Notes under the pieces: model-generated
Told to the model about the DNA's origin: nothing
The model's database searches: none
The model's input: the letters and a program-made list of their open reading frames with translations, nothing else
Made by a program: the position numbers and the translations under genes
Source of the DNA: Pseudomonadota bacterium
GTDB taxonomy: Bacteria > Pseudomonadota > Alphaproteobacteria > Rhodospirillales > Magnetospirillaceae
Assembly (NCBI GenBank): GCA_021793155.1
Contig: JAJYTF010000028.1
Location: 1-64,000, forward strand
Reading direction: 5' to 3'
Length of the DNA stretch: 64,000 nt
In this document: piece after piece, positions 27,953-35,848 of the stretch
Layout: every line of letters starts with the position of its first letter
How positions within the stretch are numbered: position 1 is the stretch's first letter

Positions 27953-28338
27953 GCGGAACCGCGCCCCAGCGCGGGTCGGTCATCCGGTATTCCTATCTCT
28001 GGGCGGATGAGAATGCCCGCGGGCAGGAAGAAGGTCGGAAGGATCGCCCCGCCCTTGTGCTCGCCTTGTCGATCAAGGAGGCCGAGGGAACCACAGAGGT
28101 CCTCGTCCTTGCGGTCACCCACACGCTGCCGGCCGATGCCGCCGACGCCGTGCCTTTCCCGCAAGACGTCAAGTACCGCCTGGGTCTTGATGATGCACCG
28201 TCCTGGATCGTGACGACGGAAGCCAATTCCTTTATCTGGCCAGGGCCGGACATTCGACCCGTGCCCGGCCGCACGCCGACCACGATGATCTATGGGCGCG
28301 TGCCGGAAGGCCTGCTCAGGCAGGTCGCTCGGTCCTAA
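27949..28338 (+). CDS. PemK/MazF-like growth inhibitor
   Basis: 129 residues from a TTG start at 27949, chosen because GAGGAG lies just upstream and the start overlaps the antitoxin stop. 'RGSVIRYSYLWADENARGQEEGRKDRPALVLAL' resembles the PemK/CcdB-like SH3 barrel entry (the 'KDRP.LVL' motif), and 'VTHTLPAD...AVPFP' and 'SWIVTTEANSFIWPGPDIRPVPG' follow. Known relatives are mRNA endonucleases, but this subgroup is diverged and activity is inferred. Confidence 0.78.
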   Translation: MSGTAPQRGSVIRYSYLWADENARGQEEGRKDRPALVLALSIKEAEGTTEVLVLAVTHTLPADAADAVPFPQDVKYRLGLDDAPSWIVTTEANSFIWPGPDIRPVPGRTPTTMIYGRVPEGLLRQVARS

Positions 28339-28525
28339 CTCGCGAATCGTGACAAGCAGCGGAGCCGATTGGTCCCACGGACCGAGTAGCACCCATGATG
28401 GCCGTTCCGTTCCCTGTGCCGCTGTTCGGTTGGGCCGGGCGCCGAGATCAGTGGACTCTTTCAGGGCGGCGGGCGCATGCTGGCAGTCCTCGGGAATTCC
28501 TCCCACGAGGGCCACGGGAGATTCC

Positions 28526-28744
28526 ATGCCCAAGCTAAAGAAGCCAGCACAGAAGCCAAAAAAGCCGAGCGCGACCGAGAAGATGATCCAGGAATGCGTG
28601 AAAAGAGCCCAGGCTCGCAAGCGTTCCGGCCAGACCGACAGCGAATGGCGACAGCAATATGCCCAGACGCTAAAGGTCGAGGGCGAACCCGCTCCGTTCA
28701 GCCAGACCCCCTTCGACGGAGGCGCCACCAAAAAGAAAGCCTAG
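28526..28744 (+). CDS. Small lysine-rich hypothetical protein
   Basis: 72 residues from ATG 28526, with GGGAG upstream. The sequence is strongly basic at both ends (MPKLKKPAQKPKKPSATEK... and GGATKKKA), with a helical centre 'MIQECVKRAQARKRSGQTDSEWRQQYAQTLKVEGEPAPFSQTPF'. No known domain. It could be a nucleic-acid-binding accessory protein, but this is guesswork. It follows the TA pair and is convergent with greB. Confidence 0.5.
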   Translation: MPKLKKPAQKPKKPSATEKMIQECVKRAQARKRSGQTDSEWRQQYAQTLKVEGEPAPFSQTPFDGGATKKKA

Positions 28745-28757
28745 CGAGTTCATTGCA

Positions 28758-29294
28758 TTAGCCGTATTGGACGGCGAGTACTTCAATCCGTTCCAGCCCG
28801 GCGGGCGTACGCATTTCCACGACATCGCCTTCGTACGCCTTGTGTAGCGCGCGGGCGATCGGCGATACCCAGGAAACCCGGCCGTTTCCAAGATCGACCT
28901 CATCCTCGCCGACGATGGTGACGGTCCGTTGCTCGCCCCGTCCGTTCGCGTAGGTGATGGTTGCGCCAAAAAAGACTTGATGAAGTTGGACCTGCCGTGC
29001 CGGATCGACCACGCAGGCGATGTCCAGGCGCTTGCGCAAAAAATGAAGGCGTGCGTCGATCTGGTGCAAGCGCTTCTTGCCGTATAGATAGTCACCGTTC
29101 TCCGAACGATCGCCATTACCTGCCGCCCACGATACCAGTTCGACGATCTTTGGCCTTTCGATCCGAAGGAGCTGCCGGTATTCCTCCTGCAGACGCAGTA
29201 AGCCCTGAGGCGTGATGTAGTTCTTTCCGCCGGCTGCCGGCGGAAGGGGTGCGTCGTCCGGGCCTTCGTCAAACTGGGGTGCGTCGTCATTCAT
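28758..29294 (-). CDS. greB: Transcription elongation factor GreB
   Basis: Start at MNDDAPQFDEGPDDAPLPP (178 residues), since the frame upstream is a shadow. An acidic N-terminal extension is followed by the GreA/B coiled coil (~28-100: 'NYITPQGLLRLQEEYRQLLRIERPKIVELVSWAAGNGDRSENGDYLYGKKRL'). The acidic tip residues (GDRSENGDY) that hold Mg in the RNA polymerase secondary channel are present. The C-terminal FKBP-like domain ends 'EGDVVEMRTPAGLERIEVLAVQY'. It rescues backtracked polymerase by stimulating RNA cleavage. Confidence 0.9.
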   Translation of the reverse strand: MNDDAPQFDEGPDDAPLPPAAGGKNYITPQGLLRLQEEYRQLLRIERPKIVELVSWAAGNGDRSENGDYLYGKKRLHQIDARLHFLRKRLDIACVVDPARQVQLHQVFFGATITYANGRGEQRTVTIVGEDEVDLGNGRVSWVSPIARALHKAYEGDVVEMRTPAGLERIEVLAVQYG

Positions 29295-29709
29295 GGTGGG
29301 CACAGTGTGAACCGGGCGGCGCTTCCCGTCCATTCTCTCGGCTCCCCCCAATCGATCCTGTCGAACATTTTTTTGGCCAAGTTCGAAGTCAAATCCGTTG
29401 CTGCCCGTCACCAGCAGGACGTCGCCGGCTTCGCTCAGGTCATGGACTCTGTCTTCAAGGCCTGGCCGGGATCCCGTGGCTGTCGGCGACCACATAGGCC
29501 ATGTTTGCCGCCTCGGCCACCGCGGTGGCCGATCCGTCGCCGACATTGCCGATATCGATGCCGTAAAGATTCCCGGCGGCGAAGTTCAGTGCGTGACCGT
29601 CAACCGGCATCCGGGTCCCATCAAGAAAAGCCAGTCTTACCGCGCCGCTTGCCAATCCAGTTCTCCGAGAGAGAAAATTTTCACGCTGCTTCTGGGAAAA
29701 CGCTAAACG
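29295..29709. other. Geneless stretch upstream of greB
   Basis: No reliable gene. A 66-codon minus-strand frame (29455-29655, '...DGHALNFAAGNLYGIDIGNVGDGSATAVAEAANMAYVVADSHG') has balanced, protein-like composition and may be a decayed piece of an unknown gene, but I cannot tie it to a family. The plus-strand frames here are arginine-rich shadows. Confidence 0.4.
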
Positions 29710-29725
29710 GGCAAAATCGTTTGCC
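29710..29725. promoter_or_regulatory. Inverted repeat upstream of the corrinoid cluster
   Basis: GGCAAA-ATCG-TTTGCC, a perfect 6-bp inverted repeat with a 4-base spacer, lying 41 bases upstream of the sigma-54-like element. It is a candidate regulator site. Confidence 0.4.
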
Positions 29726-29750
29726 GATGGCTTTCGCCCGCATGCCGAGG

Positions 29751-29766
29751 CGGGACGAATGTTGCT
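29751..29766 (+). promoter_or_regulatory. Sigma-54-type promoter of the corrinoid-GGDEF cluster
   Basis: CGGGACGAATGTTGCT matches the -24/-12 pattern (consensus TGGCAC-G-N4-TTGCW): GG and GC are spaced by the required 10 bases and TTGCT is exact. Two positions in the -24 half deviate. The start codon of the first gene is about 85 bases downstream. Confidence 0.5.
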
Positions 29767-29848
29767 CTACATTAACGCGAGGGTTTTTGCCCCCTGATAA
29801 GCTGTTCCGGCAATTGGGCCTTCCCAATGGCAGGGGGCTGCATGCGAC

Positions 29849-30493
29849 ATGGCTGACGCCCAGGTTTTGACCCATCGACTGCGCGACGCCCTGGAATCGC
29901 TCGATCGTCCCCGGATCGAAGAACTGTTCCGACTTGCGGTCGGTCGGCAAGCGCCGTTGCAGGTCATCGAAAATCTGATCGTTCCGGCGCTGGTCGAGAT
30001 CGGCGAAGCCTGGGCCGACGGCAGGGTCGCCCTGTCGCAGGTCTATATGAGCAGCCGCATCTGCGAGGAACTGGTGGCGCGCCTGCTTCCGCCGAGCGTG
30101 CCGGTGCGAAAGGGGCAACTGCGTCAAGCCATCGCGGTGCTTGGCGACTACCATCTGTTGGGAAAGCGGATCGTACTGTCGGTCTTGCGGGCCAGCGGAT
30201 TCGACATCCTTGACTACGGCCGGATGGAAGCCGACGAGCTGGTTGACCGTGCCCTCGCCGATGATCTGCAGATCCTGTTGATTTCGGTGCTGATGCTGCC
30301 TTCGGCGTTGAAGGTGAGGGAGGTCCGCGCGGCCTTCGAGGAACGGCGCAGGCCCATCCGGATCGGCGTCGGCGGAGCGCCCTTCCTGTTCGACGACGGG
30401 CTTTGGCGAGAGGTGGGGGCGGACGCCATGGGGCGCAACGCCGCCGATGGCATCGCCATGGTCAGGCGCTGGGCCGGGGAGGTTTCATCATGA
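29849..30493 (+). CDS. Corrinoid (B12)-binding protein, MtbC/methionine-synthase-like
   Basis: 214 residues. The N-terminal helical cap domain (~1-90, 'LFRLAVGRQAPLQVIENLIVPALVEIGEAWADGRVALSQVYMSSRICEEL') matches the B12-binding-2 domain of methyltransferase corrinoid proteins. The C-terminal Rossmann domain has the base-off/His-on motif DxHxxG (GDYHLLGKRIVLSVLRASGFDILDYG), with His as the lower cobalt ligand. It would carry a methyl group on cobalamin. The stop overlaps the next gene (ATGA). The linked gene encodes a UroD/MtaA-like protein and the third a DUF1638-GGDEF protein. Confidence 0.9.
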   Translation: MADAQVLTHRLRDALESLDRPRIEELFRLAVGRQAPLQVIENLIVPALVEIGEAWADGRVALSQVYMSSRICEELVARLLPPSVPVRKGQLRQAIAVLGDYHLLGKRIVLSVLRASGFDILDYGRMEADELVDRALADDLQILLISVLMLPSALKVREVRAAFEERRRPIRIGVGGAPFLFDDGLWREVGADAMGRNAADGIAMVRRWAGEVSS

Positions 30494-31527
30494 CGCCGCA
30501 GCAACGGGTGCAGGCGGCGATGGCGCATCGGCAGCCCGATCGCGTGCCGGTATTCCTGCTGGCCACCATGCATGGCGCGAAGGAGCTTGGGCTGGGTATT
30601 CGAGAGTATTTCTCGCGCGCTGAACATGTCATCGAAGGACAGCTCCGCCTGCAGGCGAAATACCGGGGCGACTGCGTCAGCGCCAGCTTCTACTCGGCCC
30701 TCGAGGCCGAGGCGTTCGGCTGCGAGACGATGTTCATCGAGGATGGGCCGCCGAACTGCGCCGGCCCGGTCTTGAGGCGCGACGAGGATATCGACCGCCT
30801 GCGGCCGCCGCGGGTGATCGAGACACCTGGCCTGCTTCGCGTGCTGGAAGCGATTCGCGGGCTGAAGGAGCGGCTGGGCGGCAGGCTGCCCATCCTCGGC
30901 TCGGCGATTGCCCCGTTCTCGCTGCCGGTCATGCAAATGGGCTTCGCCCGCTATATCGAGCTGATCTACGAGCAGCCTCGACGGCTTGCCCGGCTGATGG
31001 CGGTCAACCGGCGGTTCTGCGTCGCCTGGGCCAATGCCCAGCTGGCGGCCGGCGCCACTGCGGTGGGCTACGCCGATCCCGTATCTTCGACTACCATCGT
31101 CCCGCGCGATCTTTATCTGAGGACCGGCCACCGGGTCGCCACAAGCACGCTGGCGCGGATCAAAGGACCGACCGCCTATCATCTGGCTTCGGGGCGAGGC
31201 TTGCCGATCGCCCGGGACATTGCCGCCACCGGGGCGGTGGCGGTGGGGGTCAGCGCGCTCGACGATCTTGCCGCCTGGAAGGCCGCCGTGGGCGATCGGG
31301 TCACCCTGGTCGGCAACCTGAACGGCGTGGCCATGCGGCGTTGGACGGCGGCCGACGCCGAGGGCGAGGTGAAGCGGGCGATCGCCGCCGCCGGGCGCGG
31401 TGGCGGCTTCATCCTGGCCGACAGCCATGGCGAGGTGCCCTGGCAGGTGCCCGACGAGGTGCTCCTCGCCATTCGTGCCGCGGTCGAACGCTGGGGCCGC
31501 TATCCGCTGGATTGGACAGGCGGGTGA
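30490..31527 (+). CDS. UroD/MtaA-family methyltransferase-like protein with altered zinc site
   Basis: 345 residues from ATG 30490, which overlaps the corrinoid gene stop; the frame is open earlier only as shadow. The TIM-barrel UroD family is evident ('RVQAAMAHRQPDRVPVF', 'GSAIAPFSLPVMQMGFARYIELIYEQP', 'VTLVGNLNGV'). In MtaA/MtbA/CmuA relatives zinc is bound by H-x-C and a later Cys in PGCG. Here these read H-L-A (AYHLASGRG) and D-S-H-G (ADSHGEVP), so the first Cys is lost and the second is replaced by His. It may bind metal differently, or it may not be a classical thiol methyltransferase. Confidence 0.85.
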   Translation: MTPQQRVQAAMAHRQPDRVPVFLLATMHGAKELGLGIREYFSRAEHVIEGQLRLQAKYRGDCVSASFYSALEAEAFGCETMFIEDGPPNCAGPVLRRDEDIDRLRPPRVIETPGLLRVLEAIRGLKERLGGRLPILGSAIAPFSLPVMQMGFARYIELIYEQPRRLARLMAVNRRFCVAWANAQLAAGATAVGYADPVSSTTIVPRDLYLRTGHRVATSTLARIKGPTAYHLASGRGLPIARDIAATGAVAVGVSALDDLAAWKAAVGDRVTLVGNLNGVAMRRWTAADAEGEVKRAIAAAGRGGGFILADSHGEVPWQVPDEVLLAIRAAVERWGRYPLDWTGG

Positions 31528-31542
31528 CGCAGGAGATTCGCC

Positions 31543-33510
31543 ATGACCGGGAAGCTCTGTCTTCTGTGCTGCGAGAATTTCCGGTGCGAGCTTCAGGCCG
31601 CCATCGCCGACCGCGGCTGGACCGATGTGACGGTTTCGGCCTTTCCCGCCCATTGCGGGCGCCCGCCCCTCGATTGGCAGCATTTGCGGCCGCTGGTGGC
31701 GACCGATGTCGCTCAGGCCGTCATCTTCGGCCGCGCCTGTCTTCAGGGATTGGGAGCCCCGCCCCAGGGATGGCCGCCGGTGCGCCTGGCGACGCAGGCC
31801 CAGTGCTTCCATCTGGTCGCCGGGCCGACCATGGTGGCCGAGGCGATCGGGCGCGACGCCTATCTCTTGACCCCGGCCTGGCTGCGCGACTGGCGCGGTA
31901 ATTTGCGCCGGCTGGGTTTCGGCGAGGCGAACGCGGCCGACTTCTTCCGCGATTTCGCGCAAGAGCTGGTGCTGCTGGACACCGGAACGGCCTCCGGCTC
32001 GCCCGCGGCCCTAGCCGAGCTGGCAGCGACCGCGGAGCTGCCTGCGACGCGTCTGGCGGTCGGCATCGACTACACCGTCCTGTTGCTGGATGGCATCGTC
32101 CAGGAGTGGCGCGTCGGGGAGGAGCGTCGGCAAGTGCGGGAGCGCGGGCTGAAGAACGCCCGGCGTCTGGCGGACCATATGGCTGCCATGGATTTCCTCG
32201 GGCGGCTACCGCTGTTGAAGGACGAGGCCGAGACGATTTCGGCCATCCAGGACATGTTCCGCATGTTGTTCGCCCCGCAAGACCTGCATTATCTGCGGGT
32301 CGAAGCCGGGGTGGCGGACGGAACGGGAGGGCTTCCCGCCGATCTCGTGCGGCAGCTTGTCGTCTTCGAGGGTGACTGGGGATGGACCGAAGCCGGGACG
32401 GGGTTCTTCCTGCGGATCACCCGCTACGGCGAGGTATTGGGAATCATCGTCGCCGATCGCTTCGCCTTTCCCGAATTCGCCGAAAGGTATCTGAACCTGG
32501 CCCTGTCGGTGATGGGGGCCTGCGCGCTGGCCATCGAGAACGCGCGCACCTACCGGCGGATCAGGCAGGCCGAGGAGGCCCTGCGCAAGAGCGAGTACAG
32601 CCTGCGGATGGCGCAGGCGATTGCCCATATCGGCCATTGGGAGTGGGATGTGGGGACCAATGAGATGCGTTGGTCGGACGAAACCTATCGCATCCTTGGC
32701 TTTGATCCTCAGTCCGTGGCGCCCAGCCGCGACACCTTTCTGCAGGTCATCCATGGCGAGGATCGGGAACGGGTCTTGAGTCATATCGCCGCGGCTCCGG
32801 GAGCCGGGGCGTTCGACCTCGAATACCGCATCGTCTTGCCCGACGGACGATGCCGCATCGTCCGGGGAATGGGGGACATGTTGGTCATCGGCGAGGGGCG
32901 CAGGGCGACTGCCATCGGGACGATCCAGGAGGTCGCGACAGCTCAGGCGACCGAGGTGCTGGGGGTGATCGAGGACATTACCGAACGCAAAGAGCTGGAA
33001 TGGCGGTTGGCTCAGGAAGCCCGTACCGACGCCCTGACCGGCTGCGTCAACCGCCGCCATTTCCTTGAACTGGCCGATCAGGAGCTGGCGCGGATTTGCC
33101 GCTACGGCGGCGATTTGTCGGTGCTGATGCTGGACCTCGACCATTTCAAGGCGGTCAACGACCAGTATGGCCATCATGCCGGCGATCTGGCCTTGCGGGC
33201 GCTGGCGGAGGTCTGCCGCTGCACCCTGCGCCAGGAGGACGTGGTCGGCCGCATCGGCGGTGAAGAATTCGCCGTCCTGCTGCCGGCGACCGGACGCGAG
33301 AAGTCGCTGGAGGTCGCCGAGCGGCTGCGCCGCGCGGTGGCGGCGGCCGAGGTGGATCTGGAGGGAAGGCCAGCCCCTCGGGTTACCGTGTCGATTGGCG
33401 CCGCCACCGTCGAACTGGGGGAAAGCCAGGTGGAGATGGCCTTGGCCCGGGCCGACAAGGCGCTCTACAGGGCGAAGAGCGCCGGGCGCAACAGGGTGGA
33501 GTTCGGGTAG
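31543..33510 (+). CDS. DUF1638-GAF-PAS-GGDEF protein, probable diguanylate cyclase
   Basis: 655 residues with a good ribosome site (CAGGAG). Residues ~1-185 match DUF1638: Cys-rich start 'LCLLCCENFRCEL', 'QCFHLVAGP', 'YLLTPAWLRDW' and 'AVGIDYTVLLLDG'. DUF1638 otherwise occurs next to corrinoid methyltransferases. A GAF-like region (~200-345) and a PAS (~355-480) ending 'EDITERKEL' follow, then GGDEF (~490-650) with intact GGEEF and a product-inhibition RxxD (RQED) five residues before it. It is predicted to make c-di-GMP in response to the state of the corrinoid/UroD-like partners, encoded 15 bases upstream. Confidence 0.87.
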   Translation: MTGKLCLLCCENFRCELQAAIADRGWTDVTVSAFPAHCGRPPLDWQHLRPLVATDVAQAVIFGRACLQGLGAPPQGWPPVRLATQAQCFHLVAGPTMVAEAIGRDAYLLTPAWLRDWRGNLRRLGFGEANAADFFRDFAQELVLLDTGTASGSPAALAELAATAELPATRLAVGIDYTVLLLDGIVQEWRVGEERRQVRERGLKNARRLADHMAAMDFLGRLPLLKDEAETISAIQDMFRMLFAPQDLHYLRVEAGVADGTGGLPADLVRQLVVFEGDWGWTEAGTGFFLRITRYGEVLGIIVADRFAFPEFAERYLNLALSVMGACALAIENARTYRRIRQAEEALRKSEYSLRMAQAIAHIGHWEWDVGTNEMRWSDETYRILGFDPQSVAPSRDTFLQVIHGEDRERVLSHIAAAPGAGAFDLEYRIVLPDGRCRIVRGMGDMLVIGEGRRATAIGTIQEVATAQATEVLGVIEDITERKELEWRLAQEARTDALTGCVNRRHFLELADQELARICRYGGDLSVLMLDLDHFKAVNDQYGHHAGDLALRALAEVCRCTLRQEDVVGRIGGEEFAVLLPATGREKSLEVAERLRRAVAAAEVDLEGRPAPRVTVSIGAATVELGESQVEMALARADKALYRAKSAGRNRVEFG

Positions 33511-33574
33511 TCCGCATGATCGCCAAAGCTTGCCGCCGCTCCTTGGCGGAGCGCCTGAGCGCACGCGGCTTTGA

Positions 33575-33645
33575 GAAATGCGGGGTCAGCTTGCCGCTGG
33601 ATCGCGTTGCCCCGCTCGCGATGACGGGGCTCGACTCAGAGGCAT
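33575..33645. repeat. REP-like element
   Basis: 'gtcagcttgccgctggatcgcgttgccccgctcgcgatgac' shares the TGGATCGC...CGCTCGCGATGRC half with the element at 12181-12212. It lies between the convergent DUF1638-GGDEF gene and rarD. Confidence 0.5.
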
Positions 33646-33663
33646 TGGGGCTGACCGCGGCGC

Positions 33664-34551
33664 CTATGCGGCTGCGGGGGCTTTCGCCGCGCGCCAGGAG
33701 TCGGCGATGTAGAGAAAAAGGCCGCTCCAGATACAGGCGAAGGTCAGGATATGGGCGGGGGTGAGTTTCTCCGCGAAAAGGGCGATCGCCAGAAGAAAAT
33801 GCAGGCTCGGCGAAATATATTGCAGCAGCCCGATGGTGACGTAGCGCAGCCGGTGGGCGGCGAAAACGAACAGGAGCAGCGGGATGGCCGTCACCGCGCC
33901 GGCCAGCACCAGAAGGGTACTGACGCCGGGATGGGCCGGTCCGAACGGGGTTCCGCTGCGGATCTGAAGGAAGACGAGACAAGCCAGGGCGAACGGAGCG
34001 AGCAGACCCGTTTCGATGGTCAGTCCAATGATCGGGTCGACCGGATTGGCTTTGCGCAACAGGCCATAAAGGCCGAACGTAAAGGCCAGGAACAGGGCGA
34101 CCCAAGGCATCGTGCCCGCGGCGACGGACAGGTTGACGACTCCCGCCGCAGCCAGCAGCACCGCCACCGCTTGACGGCGACGCAAGCGCTCGCCGAGGAA
34201 TACCATCCCCAACACCACATTGACCAAGGGGGTCATGAAGAAGCCCAGGCTGATGTCGAGCACCCGTCCGCTGGTGGACGCCCAGATGAAAACCAGCCAG
34301 TTGGACGTGATCAGGAGGGTGGTCGCGCTCAATACACCCATCATGCGCCCTGACTTCATGGTCCCCATCATGGCGCCTTGCCGTTCCCACAACCGGACGA
34401 CGGCGATGAGCAGCAGGAATGACCAGACGATCCGGTGCAGAAGCACCTCGAAGGGTGGAACCTCCGCCAGCAGTCTCCAATAAACCGGGAAGAGCCCCCA
34501 GATCAGCTGGCCGGCGACACCCGCGGCAACGCCCGTGGTGCTCCGGTTCAT
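33664..34551 (-). CDS. rarD: RarD-type EamA-family permease
   Basis: Start at MNRSTTGVAAGVAGQLIWG (295 residues). Ten predicted helices in two EamA repeats. The RarD pattern is clear: 'GLFPVYWRLLAEVPPFEVLLHRIVWSFLLL', 'NWLVFIWA', 'GFFMTPLVNVVLGMVFLGERL' and 'YISPSLHFLLAIALFAEKLTP'. The substrate is unknown; relatives are annotated as chloramphenicol-sensitivity or metabolite permeases. It is downstream of hisC on the same strand, 180 bases apart. Confidence 0.9.
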   Translation of the reverse strand: MNRSTTGVAAGVAGQLIWGLFPVYWRLLAEVPPFEVLLHRIVWSFLLLIAVVRLWERQGAMMGTMKSGRMMGVLSATTLLITSNWLVFIWASTSGRVLDISLGFFMTPLVNVVLGMVFLGERLRRRQAVAVLLAAAGVVNLSVAAGTMPWVALFLAFTFGLYGLLRKANPVDPIIGLTIETGLLAPFALACLVFLQIRSGTPFGPAHPGVSTLLVLAGAVTAIPLLLFVFAAHRLRYVTIGLLQYISPSLHFLLAIALFAEKLTPAHILTFACIWSGLFLYIADSWRAAKAPAAA

Positions 34552-34695
34552 TGCGTCGCTCCCTGCTCGTACAGGGTGTCCATCAGGCGGCGGGCGCGGC
34601 CGTTCAGCATCAGGGACTGGGCCGATTGCACTGCATTTCCTCCGCTGAATGACGCCCCCTGGACGAGCCGCCCAATGGTGGAGCGATGCCATCGG

Positions 34696-34718
34696 ACCCC
34701 CGGGTCATGTCCGGGGGT
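34696..34718. repeat. Hairpin after hisC
   Basis: ACCCCCGG-gtcatgt-CCGGGGGT forms a perfect 8-bp stem 17 bases past the hisC stop codon. It resembles the hairpin at 2886-2915. There is no T-run, so it is listed as a repeat rather than an intrinsic terminator, though it may end or protect the hisC transcript. Confidence 0.5.
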
Positions 34719-34734
34719 GCCTAAAACCCAGCCC

Positions 34735-35835
34735 TTAAGCGGGAACTCGCTCGGCGAGATGTGCCGCGACGCCATCCACCAGCAGGCGCATCTCCTCCTC
34801 GGTGCCGATGGTGATGCGCAAGCTTTCGCCCAAGCCGTAGCCGGCCATCTTGCGCACGATGATACCGCGCCGGCGCAGCGCGGCATCGGCCGCATCGGCT
34901 TCGGCGGCTGAGGAAAAGCGGGCCAGGACGAAGTTGCCGACGCTGTCGGGCACGGTCAGGCCCAGGTTGCGCAACGCTTTGGTCGTCCAGTCGCGCCAGC
35001 GGGCGGTATGGTCGCGCACCTTGTCGACGAAGGGCTGGTCGTCCATGGCGGCGATGGCCGCCTGCTGGGCCGGCGTGGTTACGTTGAACGGCCCGCGCAC
35101 CCGGTTGATCACGTCGATCACCTCGGGCGGTCCGTAGCACCAGCCGAGACGCAGGCCGCCAAGGGCATAGATCTTCGAGAAGGTGCGGGTCATCACCACG
35201 TTGCGGGCTTCGTCGACCAGCTCGACTCCGGCCCGGTAGTCGTCGGCGGTCATGTACTCGGCATAGGCTGCGTCGAGGACCAGCAGCACGTCGGCGGGCA
35301 GGCTGGCATGCAGGCGGCGGATCTCGCTGAACGGCAGATAGGTGCCGGTGGGATTGTTGGGATTGGCCAGGAAGACGACGCGGGTTTTCGGCGTCACCCG
35401 GGCCAGGAGGGCATCCACATCGGCCGTCAGATTCTTCTCGGGCGCGAAAACCGGCGTGGCCCCCAGCGCCGTCGCCAGGATGGCGTACATCAGGAAGCCG
35501 TACTGGCTTGCCAGCACCTCGTCACCCGCTCCGACATAGCCGCGGCCGATGATCGCCAGCAGTTCGTCCGAACCGGAACCGCAGGCAATCCGCTGGGGAT
35601 CGAGGCCGTGCAGCTTGCCGATCCGCTCGCGCAATTCGGCGCAGGACCCGTCGGGGTAACGGCACAAGCCGTCAGCCGTGCCACGGGATGCGTCGATCGC
35701 CTTCGGACTGGGGCCCAGGGCGCCCTCGTTCGAGGCCAGCTTGATGATGCGGGAGACCCCGGGAATCGACGATTCGCCGCCGATATAGGGGGAGACCTTG
35801 AGAACTCCGGGACGGGGAGAAGGGGTGTTCATCAT
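34735..35835 (-). CDS. hisC: Histidinol-phosphate aminotransferase
   Basis: 366 residues, aminotransferase class I/II. 'VSPYIGGESSIPGVSRIIKLASNEGALGPSP' is the HisC start; the substrate-side stretch is 'FLANPNNPTGTYLPF'; the PLP lysine lies in 'RTFSKIYALGGLRLGWCYG'. It converts imidazole acetol phosphate plus glutamate to histidinol phosphate; this HisC2 type can also accept aromatic (phenylpyruvate/prephenate) substrates, which would fit the aromatic genes in the window. No other his gene is adjacent. It is preceded by the signalling-type gene at 35849 with 13 bases between. Confidence 0.92.
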   Translation of the reverse strand: MMNTPSPRPGVLKVSPYIGGESSIPGVSRIIKLASNEGALGPSPKAIDASRGTADGLCRYPDGSCAELRERIGKLHGLDPQRIACGSGSDELLAIIGRGYVGAGDEVLASQYGFLMYAILATALGATPVFAPEKNLTADVDALLARVTPKTRVVFLANPNNPTGTYLPFSEIRRLHASLPADVLLVLDAAYAEYMTADDYRAGVELVDEARNVVMTRTFSKIYALGGLRLGWCYGPPEVIDVINRVRGPFNVTTPAQQAAIAAMDDQPFVDKVRDHTARWRDWTTKALRNLGLTVPDSVGNFVLARFSSAAEADAADAALRRRGIIVRKMAGYGLGESLRITIGTEEEMRLLVDGVAAHLAERVPA

Positions 35836-35848
35836 TCACCGTGATTGT

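Noticed and set aside
30214-31962. 582-codon minus-strand frame across the corrinoid cluster
   Set aside because: It spans three certain plus-strand genes and translates to unstructured Arg/Pro/Gly-rich sequence.
34552-34734. Possible small gene between hisC and rarD
   Set aside because: The open frame that enters from hisC is a shadow in another frame and shows no conserved family; the hairpin at 34696-34718 makes a non-coding spacer more likely.
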